Shown here piece after piece: positions 58,338-64,000 of a DNA stretch of 64,000 bases (positions are counted from its first letter, which is position 1; every line of letters begins with the position of its first letter). This stretch comes from Aestuariivirga litoralis (lineage in GTDB: Bacteria > Pseudomonadota > Alphaproteobacteria > Rhizobiales > Aestuariivirgaceae), in contig NZ_QKVK01000008.1 in assembly GCF_003234965.1 (NCBI RefSeq), forward strand, positions 152,431 to 216,430. The letters run 5' to 3'. The notes under the pieces were generated by a model. That model ran no database searches. It saw nothing but the letters and a program-made list of their open reading frames with translations, and had not been told where the DNA came from. The position numbers and the translations under genes are program-made.

Positions 58338-60890
58338 TTATTCGGCGGCTTCGATCACCGTGCCGCGCTTCTGGCCGGCAAGCGGGATGCCGAAGGCCCT
58401 GGAGCTCGCAAGCGTGATGGCGCGCAGGTCTTCGGGCTCGATGTTGCGGACATCCGTCTTGCCGGTGCAGCGCGCCATGATGGAGGCTTCCGCCGACATG
58501 GCGTTGATGATCGAGGCCGCACCATCGGCGCGCTCGGCGTCCGTGCGGTCGCCGAAGAAGGCGATGCCGCCCGGCACCATCTCGCCGCCCAGCGCCATGC
58601 CCAGCGTCAGGCCGATGGCGCCGGCCTTGGCGCCAAGCCCGATGCATTTTGCGACATCGGTGCCGGAGCGCACGCCGCCGAAATAGACGAAGTCGATGTC
58701 TTCCTCACGGTTCATCTTGCGCACGATGCGCATGGCATCACGCAGCACGCCGAAATCGGGGTAGCCCTTCAGCTCCGGCCACTCGCCCGCGATCCCTGAC
58801 GAACCATCGAGCACCATCATCTCGAGATCGTGCTCGAGCGCGAAGGGAATGGCCTTGTCGAGGTCATGCGAGTTGGCAACGAGGCCGGTGATCATGCCCG
58901 GCTGCTTCGCGATCTTGAAGGGCCTGAAGCCCTGCGGCATGACGTAGACTTGGCCCACGGCACCGGGGTTCGGCGTGTCGCCGGGCTCGAGCAGTTGCAG
59001 CCACGGCGCCTTGGAATGCGGCAGCGGTTCGCGGGTGAGATAGGCGGAACCCACGGTGCTGAGCGCCTGGCCGAGGCCGTTCTTGGCCTCGGCGGGGAGC
59101 GCGTCCAGCCCTGCGGCGATCACCGGGATCTCGAGCTTCACCTTGCCCGCAATGTCGGTCGCCGTGTTGCAGGCATCGCGATAGGGGTCGATGACGAGGC
59201 GCGACAGGTTCGCCGGCAGCAGCACCAGGTCGTCGAAGGACGCGTGGTGGTTCTCGGGGAAGGGATTGGCCTTGGGCTTCAGCCGCTTCTCGAGGATCGC
59301 CGCCTGCGTCTTGATGTCGGTCACCGGTGTCCTGGCCATCACGAAGATGTCCTCGCGCGTCTTCACCGAGTAATCCGACGAGCCGGTCTCGGCATCGCAG
59401 CGATAGCAGCGCGCGGCCTCTTCCTTCGCGGTGACGTCGTTGTAGGTCGTCTCGATCTCGGGGAAGGAGGAGGGGTTCTCGCCCAGGCCGTTGAATTTCT
59501 GTTCGCGGCGCGGGAAGACTTCCCAGTTGATGTCCTGTGCCGCCGGAACGCGGCGCGTCCTGTAGGGCGTGCGATAGGGCAGCGGCTCGGCGATGCCGTC
59601 GAGGAACGACTTCACGTAATGCGCGGCGCGATGACCGTGCATCATCGCCATGACGATGGTGGAGCCGCCGAAGGCGCCGTCACCCGCGGCGAAGACCTTC
59701 GGGTCCTCGGTGCGCATGGAGTTCCAGTCGGTCTTCACGCGGTCGCCCGCCATCAGGCCCTTGGCGTCCAGTTCGGCGCTCTCGGCCTTCTGGCCCACGG
59801 CCATGATCACCATGCCGCAGTCGATGTCGCGCTCGGAGCCCGGAACCGTCTCGGGCTTCCTGCGGCCATCGGGGCCGGGCTGGCCCATGCGGGTCTCCAC
59901 ACAGCGCAGCGCGATCGCGCCGCCCTTGTCGACGACCTCCACGGGCTGGGTGTTGTAGATCACCTCGATGTTCTCGAGGATGGCCTGGTGCAGCTCTTCC
60001 TTGCGGGCCGGGATTTCCTTGGGGCCGCGGCGATAGACGACCTTCACTTCCTTCACGCCGGGCATGCGGAGTGCCGCGCGGCAGGCGTCCATGGCGACGT
60101 CGCCGCCGCCGACCACGATGACCTTCTCCGGCAGCGTCGGGCGCTCGCCCGCATTGATGCGGCGCAGGAAGCCCACGCCGTCGATCACGTTCTTGTGGGT
60201 CTCGCCGGGGATGACCATGGGCTTGCCCCACCACGAGCCGATGGTCATCAGCACCGCGGCATGGCGCTGCTTCAGCTCATCTAGCGTCACGTCCTTGCCC
60301 AGCGTCACGCCGCAATGCAGGTGAATGCCCGGGCAGTGCTTGAACAGGCGCTTCATGTCCTCGGCGATGATGCCGGGCGGCAGGCGGAAGCCGGGAATGC
60401 CCCACACCATCATGCCTCCGGGCTTGTCCATCATCTCGTAGACATGGACTTCGAAGCCCGCTTCGGCCAGGTCCTGCGCGGCGGTGAGGCCGGCGGGGCC
60501 GGCGCCGACGATGCCCACCGTCTCCTTGCGCGTCACGTGCACGGGCGGGAGATGATGATCATTGCCGAGCTTGTCCATCACGTAGCGCTTGAGGTTGCGG
60601 ATGGCGATGGGGCCATCCGAGTCCGCGCGGCGGCAGGCCGGCTCGCAGGGCGCGTCGCAGACGCGGCCGCAGATCGAGGAGAAGGGGTTGGTCGCGGTGA
60701 TGGCCTCGAAGGCCTCCGCATATTTCTCTTCCCAGATGAAGCCGATGTAGGAGGGCGCATCGGTGCCCACCGGGCAGGCCACCTGGCAGGGGGCCGGAAC
60801 GAAGTGCGGGTCTTGCACATCATCGCGTGCCGGCGCCTTGGGCGGGCGCACACGGTTGATGTCGTACACGGTGATGACGTTCGTGCTCAT
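58338..60890 (-). CDS. FeS/FAD oxidoreductase, glutamate synthase small-subunit type, with FMN-barrel-like tail
   Basis: An 850-residue protein from the ATG at 60890. An N-terminal cysteine region (CQVACPVGTDAP, then SSICGRVCDAPCEPACRR) binds iron-sulfur clusters as in GltD and dihydropyrimidine dehydrogenase. Next come the FAD site VGIVGAGPAGLTAAQDLA and the NAD(P) site VIVVGGGDVAMDACRAA. After about residue 600 the sequence continues with GMITGLVANSHDLDKAIPF and YFGGVRSGTDVAKCIGLGAKAGAIGL, which resembles part of the FMN barrel of the large glutamate synthase subunit. That fusion is unusual in length. It is last in a three-gene - strand operon and should pass NAD(P)H electrons to the synthase. 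Confidence 0.85.
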   Translation of the reverse strand: MSTNVITVYDINRVRPPKAPARDDVQDPHFVPAPCQVACPVGTDAPSYIGFIWEEKYAEAFEAITATNPFSSICGRVCDAPCEPACRRADSDGPIAIRNLKRYVMDKLGNDHHLPPVHVTRKETVGIVGAGPAGLTAAQDLAEAGFEVHVYEMMDKPGGMMVWGIPGFRLPPGIIAEDMKRLFKHCPGIHLHCGVTLGKDVTLDELKQRHAAVLMTIGSWWGKPMVIPGETHKNVIDGVGFLRRINAGERPTLPEKVIVVGGGDVAMDACRAALRMPGVKEVKVVYRRGPKEIPARKEELHQAILENIEVIYNTQPVEVVDKGGAIALRCVETRMGQPGPDGRRKPETVPGSERDIDCGMVIMAVGQKAESAELDAKGLMAGDRVKTDWNSMRTEDPKVFAAGDGAFGGSTIVMAMMHGHRAAHYVKSFLDGIAEPLPYRTPYRTRRVPAAQDINWEVFPRREQKFNGLGENPSSFPEIETTYNDVTAKEEAARCYRCDAETGSSDYSVKTREDIFVMARTPVTDIKTQAAILEKRLKPKANPFPENHHASFDDLVLLPANLSRLVIDPYRDACNTATDIAGKVKLEIPVIAAGLDALPAEAKNGLGQALSTVGSAYLTREPLPHSKAPWLQLLEPGDTPNPGAVGQVYVMPQGFRPFKIAKQPGMITGLVANSHDLDKAIPFALEHDLEMMVLDGSSGIAGEWPELKGYPDFGVLRDAMRIVRKMNREEDIDFVYFGGVRSGTDVAKCIGLGAKAGAIGLTLGMALGGEMVPGGIAFFGDRTDAERADGAASIINAMSAEASIMARCTGKTDVRNIEPEDLRAITLASSRAFGIPLAGQKRGTVIEAAE

Positions 60891-60913
60891 CGTCTTGGTC
60901 CTGGTATGGAGGA

Positions 60914-62869
60914 TCAGGAGGCCCTGCGGAGGTCCTGGTCGCGCTCGCGATATTCGGGGTGATAGGGAAGCCTGGTGATCGCGGCCGCCTCGGGCGTCAG
61001 CGCCACGAGGTCGTCGCGGCTCACCTGGTGCGGGTCGCTGTAGCCCAGCGCGTGGGTGATGGCGGCAATCTGCCAGCGCACGCTTTCGAGGTAGTGGTGG
61101 ATGTTCTGGGCTTCCACGGGGATGTTGTAGCGCTTCTCGTGCTCGGGGTCCTGCGTGGCGATGCCGGTGACGCAGGTGCCGGCATGGCACTGGAGGCAGG
61201 CAATGCAGCCGCCGGCGATGATCGCCGAGGTGCCCACCGCCACGGCATGGGCGCCAAGCGCCAGCGCCTTGATGGTGTCGATGCCGTCCTTGATGCCGCC
61301 CATCAGCACGATGGGCATGTCGAGCCCGCCCACCTCGGTCAGCGCATCGCGCGCTTCCTGGATGGCGGAGAGCGTCGGGATGCCGACGAATTCGAGCACC
61401 TCGTTGCCCGCCGCACCGGTCGAGCCCTGCATGCCGTCGAGTTCCACGAAGTCGAAGCCGTCCTTCCACGCGATCTTGATGTCGTCGCGCACGCGCCCCG
61501 CGCCCAGCTTCACCGAGACCGGCACGCGATAGCCGGTGGCCTCGCGGAATTCCTCGACCTTGATGACGAGGTCGTCGGCGCCCAGCACGTCCGGGTGGCG
61601 CGAGGGCGAGCGCAGGTCGATGCCCGCCGGGATGCCGCGGATGCGGGCGATTTCCGGCGTCACCTTCTTGGCCATCAGCTGGCCGCCGAGGCCCGGCTTG
61701 GCACCCTGGCTGATGTAGATCTCGAGGCCATTGGCCTTCTGCATGTCGTGGATGTTCCAGCCAAGCCGACCGGCGAGGCACTGGTAGATCAGCTGCGAGG
61801 CCTCCTCGCGCTGCTCCTTCGACATGCCGCCTTCGCCCGTGTTCTCCGAGATTCCGGAGAGGCGCGAGGCGATGGCGAGTGCCAGCTTCGCCGACTTCGA
61901 CAGCGCGCCATAAGACATGGGCGCAATCATCACCGGCATGGAGAGCTTCAGCGGGTTGGCGCCCGAACGGCCGCCCACCTCGGTTTTCATATGCACCTTG
62001 GAGAGCACGTCCGGATCGGTCATGGCGCCGATTCGGATGTCCTTCTTGAAGGCGATGTCGGAAATGTGCGGCATGGGCCGCGCGGCGCCATAGCCGCGGA
62101 TGCGGTAGCGGCCGATCTGCGACTTGATGTGGATGTCCTCCTGGACCTTGGCGTTCCAGTAGGAATTGTCCGCAAAGCTCTCGAAGAAGGGAATGGCGCG
62201 GCGGCGCGGCTCGGTCTTGGGGTAGCGCAGCTTCTTGCCGGCGTTCACGATCTTCTGGAAGGTGCCGGTGAAGGGGATCTTGTACTTGTCGAGGAAGGCG
62301 AGGATCTCATCGCGCTCCTTGGCGGGAAGATCGGTGAGCATCGCGTCGGTGCCCATCTCACCGATCTTGCCGGCGACATAGATGTCGCCGCCGGTCATGT
62401 CCTGGCCGACCTTCTCGCCGGAATTGCCGAGGATGATCAGGCGGCCGCCATACATCATGTAGCCCGCCATGAAGCTGGCGTTGCCGCAGGCCAAGAGCGT
62501 GCCGGCCTTCATCACCTGGCCCGCGCGCGAGCCGATGTTGCCCTTGACCACGATCTCGGCACCGCGGATCGCGACGCCCGGAATGGCGGACGCATTGCCA
62601 TTCACCACGATCGAGCCGTTGAGCATGTTGTCGCCCACGCCCCAGCCGACATTGTTGTCGACGAGGAAGCGCGGTCCGTCCGTCAACCCGCCGCAGAAAT
62701 AGCCGGCGGAACCGCGGATATGCACGTTGATAGGGGACGTCAGCCCGACGCCGATATGGTGCCGCGCGTCGGGGTTCAGCACCTCGACGTCGATGCCGTC
62801 TGCGCCATATTTGCGTAAGCGCTCGTTGGCTTCGCGGACGGGCGTTACGCTGAGATCGATCGTTGCCAT
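60914..62869 (-). CDS. GXGXG-FMN glutamate synthase-like protein (GlxC-GlxD fusion)
   Basis: A 651-residue protein. Residues about 45-190 are a GXGXG beta-helix (GWGVGDNMLNGSIVVNGNAS, GNIGSRAGQVMKAG). Residues about 270-640 are the FMN-binding glutamate synthase barrel: PVMIAPMSYGALS, SENTGEGGMSKEQREEASQL, AKPGLGGQLMAKKVTPEI, ELDGMQGSTGAAG, and a 3Fe-4S site CIACLQCHAGTC. In rhizobia these two parts are separate GlxC and GlxD. The catalytic role would be transfer of glutamine nitrogen to a 2-oxo acid or amine acceptor. Its start overlaps the amidotransferase gene by 25 bases, so the two subunits are made together. Confidence 0.85.
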   Translation of the reverse strand: MATIDLSVTPVREANERLRKYGADGIDVEVLNPDARHHIGVGLTSPINVHIRGSAGYFCGGLTDGPRFLVDNNVGWGVGDNMLNGSIVVNGNASAIPGVAIRGAEIVVKGNIGSRAGQVMKAGTLLACGNASFMAGYMMYGGRLIILGNSGEKVGQDMTGGDIYVAGKIGEMGTDAMLTDLPAKERDEILAFLDKYKIPFTGTFQKIVNAGKKLRYPKTEPRRRAIPFFESFADNSYWNAKVQEDIHIKSQIGRYRIRGYGAARPMPHISDIAFKKDIRIGAMTDPDVLSKVHMKTEVGGRSGANPLKLSMPVMIAPMSYGALSKSAKLALAIASRLSGISENTGEGGMSKEQREEASQLIYQCLAGRLGWNIHDMQKANGLEIYISQGAKPGLGGQLMAKKVTPEIARIRGIPAGIDLRSPSRHPDVLGADDLVIKVEEFREATGYRVPVSVKLGAGRVRDDIKIAWKDGFDFVELDGMQGSTGAAGNEVLEFVGIPTLSAIQEARDALTEVGGLDMPIVLMGGIKDGIDTIKALALGAHAVAVGTSAIIAGGCIACLQCHAGTCVTGIATQDPEHEKRYNIPVEAQNIHHYLESVRWQIAAITHALGYSDPHQVSRDDLVALTPEAAAITRLPYHPEYRERDQDLRRAS

Positions 62870-63765
62870 GTGTCGTAGGTTCCGGGAGCAGGTTCAGAGG
62901 TGTTGAGGGCGCGGCCGGGGAAGAGGCGGTTGAGCGACACTTCTTCAGACGCGATGGCGATGATCTTGTCGTCCTCGTACTTGACCATCGGCTTGGCCGC
63001 GAGCTTGTCCTTGGCATAGCCGATCTCGTCCTTGGTCGAGACGAGGAAGGAGAAGGTGCCGTCGAGGTCGTCGATCGAGGTCTTGAGCGCGTCCTTCAGC
63101 GTGAAGCCGTGCTTCAGCTTGTCGGCGAGGTAGACGGCGATCAGTTCCGAGTCATTGTCGGTGTTGAAGAAGTAGCCCTGCTTTTCCAGCCTGCGGCGCA
63201 TCTTGTAGTAGTTGGTGATCTGGCCGTTGTGGACGATCGAGATGTCGGAGAAGCCGGTGGCCCAGAAGGGGTGTGTGGCTTCGGGTGCCACGTCCGACTC
63301 GGTCGCAAGCCGCACGTGGCCGATGCCATGGGTGCCCTTGAAGCCGTCGATCTTGTAGACATTGTCGACGTCGAAGGCGCCGCCCAGGTCCTTGATGATG
63401 TCGAGGCTCTCGCCGATGGAGGAGAGCTTGGCGGCATGCTCCATCTCGAAGGCGAACTTCTGCAGGTCGCCGTCGAACTTGACGAGCACCGCGAAGGACG
63501 AGCCCTTGTGCTCCTCCTCCACGATCTTGGCCTGGAACTCGGTGAGCTTCTGCTTGACGCGCTCAATCGCCGCCTTGGCCTCGTCCCCGTCGCCCACGAT
63601 GAAGCGCAGGCGCAGGTGGCCCGGCACCGGGTCACGGTAGAGCGAGAAGCCCGTGGAGTCGGGTCCGCGGTGCTGGCAGGCATCCAGCATGTCGATCAGC
63701 GCCTTGCCGACCCGGGCATCGGCAGCAGCGCTGCCCTTGTAGAGAATTCCAGCGATTCCGCACAT
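62845..63765 (-). CDS. Class II glutamine amidotransferase (GlxB-like)
   Basis: A 306-residue protein starting MCGIAGILYKG, so Cys2 is the N-terminal nucleophile after Met removal. CQHRGPDSTGFSLY near 30-43 and the GHVRLATESD and GQITNYYKMRRRL stretches are typical class II (Ntn) glutaminase motifs, and DNDSELIAVYLADKL is also conserved. It releases ammonia from glutamine for the synthase subunit. The ATG at 63765 is preceded by GGAGG about eight bases upstream. It heads the operon with the GXGXG-FMN and reductase genes. The acceptor substrate (2-oxoglutarate, methylamine-related or other) cannot be told from this window. Confidence 0.87.
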   Translation of the reverse strand: MCGIAGILYKGSAAADARVGKALIDMLDACQHRGPDSTGFSLYRDPVPGHLRLRFIVGDGDEAKAAIERVKQKLTEFQAKIVEEEHKGSSFAVLVKFDGDLQKFAFEMEHAAKLSSIGESLDIIKDLGGAFDVDNVYKIDGFKGTHGIGHVRLATESDVAPEATHPFWATGFSDISIVHNGQITNYYKMRRRLEKQGYFFNTDNDSELIAVYLADKLKHGFTLKDALKTSIDDLDGTFSFLVSTKDEIGYAKDKLAAKPMVKYEDDKIIAIASEEVSLNRLFPGRALNTSEPAPGTYDTWQRSISA

Positions 63766-63920
63766 GGGGGGAGCCTCCGTCCTCGATGAAGAACACAGTT
63801 GAGCGCGCACCCTAGGGCAACCGGCCGCGACTCCGCAATAGCAGAGGCAACTTTATTTCCCCGGATGAATCAGTTTTCCGTTCACATTTGCGGCAGCGAC
63901 CGCCCGCCGCCCCAAGAGGG

Positions 63921-64000
63921 CTACTTCTCCGGGAACAGGAAGGTGAGGCCGGCGCGCGCGCCCCAGCCGGTGGGACCTTCGCCCTCGGGCGTGTGCGCCC
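63921..64000 (-). CDS. C-terminal end of a probable outer-membrane protein (partial)
   Basis: The last 26 codons of a - strand gene continue past the window edge. They read HTPEGEGPTGWGARAGLTFLFPEK and stop. The alternating hydrophobic pattern and the terminal LTFLF strand resemble the final beta strand of outer-membrane barrel proteins. The gene is 155 bases upstream of the amidotransferase gene. Identity cannot be given. Confidence 0.5.
   Translation of the reverse strand, partial: AHTPEGEGPTGWGARAGLTFLFPEK

Noticed and set aside
58830..62818. Long + strand frames across the glutamate-synthase-like operon
   Set aside because: They are shadows of conserved - strand genes; their sequences show no family and a biased composition.
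1..64000. CRISPR arrays
   Set aside because: No regularly spaced direct repeats and no Cas proteins were seen.
1..64000. tRNA and rRNA genes
   Set aside because: No T-loop plus acceptor-stem combination or rRNA core sequence was recognised on either strand.

Overview
The window reads as a chromosomal segment of an alphaproteobacterium, probably of the Hyphomicrobiales/Rhodobacterales type. This is inferred from gene content: a TctCBA tricarboxylate transporter with a TctDE two-component system, a DsbB next to a small DUF5993-like protein, a glx-type glutamate synthase cluster, and dispersed GC-rich palindromic repeats. From about 49.0 kb to the end the DNA is GC-rich and tightly packed, as expected of core genome. 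From 1 to about 48.9 kb it is visibly more mixed in base composition, has long non-coding gaps, and is almost entirely accessory: nucleases, helicases, NAD/ADP-ribose enzymes, recombinases and phage remnants. I read this left part as a defence and mobile-element island.

Layout. 0.06-4.55 kb: a + strand run encoding a small unknown protein, a VWA protein, a HEPN protein, an HD phosphohydrolase, a calcineurin-like phosphoesterase and a DEDDh exonuclease. 5.04-8.13 kb: a helical protein and an Hsp70/actin-like ATPase. 8.27-10.97 kb: a - strand run that includes an HNH nuclease fused to a DUF3297-like domain and a gene apparently interrupted by a TGA. 11.5-13.9 kb: small unknown genes. 13.9-15.1 kb: non-coding DNA carrying three perfect 19-bp palindromes.

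15.1-30.2 kb is the most striking locus. It is a divergent six-gene cluster encoding a NERD-SF1 helicase, DrmB (DUF1998), DrmA helicase and a second SF1/UvrD-like helicase on the - strand. On the + strand are a 989-residue protein I do not recognise and an SNF2 (DrmD-like) helicase. It shares the DrmA/DrmB core with DISARM but has no DISARM methyltransferase and no DrmC phospholipase D nuclease. It is the best candidate here for an undescribed defence system.

30.4-32.4 kb: an SNF2 helicase ending in a SWIM zinc finger, with a small partner. 32.8-35.3 kb: a second HD protein, paralogous to the first, an unknown protein and an ExoI-type exonuclease. 35.5-39.0 kb: a TIR protein with a macro-like N-terminus, a small unknown protein, an NrtR-type Nudix repressor, an ADP-ribosylglycohydrolase and a dual-specificity phosphatase, so NAD/ADP-ribose chemistry is concentrated here. 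39.2-46.3 kb: a large serine recombinase with its DUF2924 partner, a tyrosine integrase, and a phage packaging remnant (terminase, DUF5681 protein, ParB-methyltransferase) with no structural genes. 46.9-48.8 kb: a membrane protein and a GNAT acetyltransferase among long empty stretches.

Core part. A solute-binding protein, TctE and TctD lie divergently from TctC-TctB-TctA, with an OmpR-type direct repeat between them. Next come an exported S33 peptidase, a Tat-exported protein, DsbB with its small partner, and a three-gene glutamate-synthase-like operon (class II amidotransferase, a GXGXG-FMN synthase fusion, and an FeS/FAD reductase with an extra FMN-barrel-like tail). The window ends in the C-terminus of a probable outer-membrane protein. 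No tRNA, rRNA, CRISPR array or intact insertion sequence was found.
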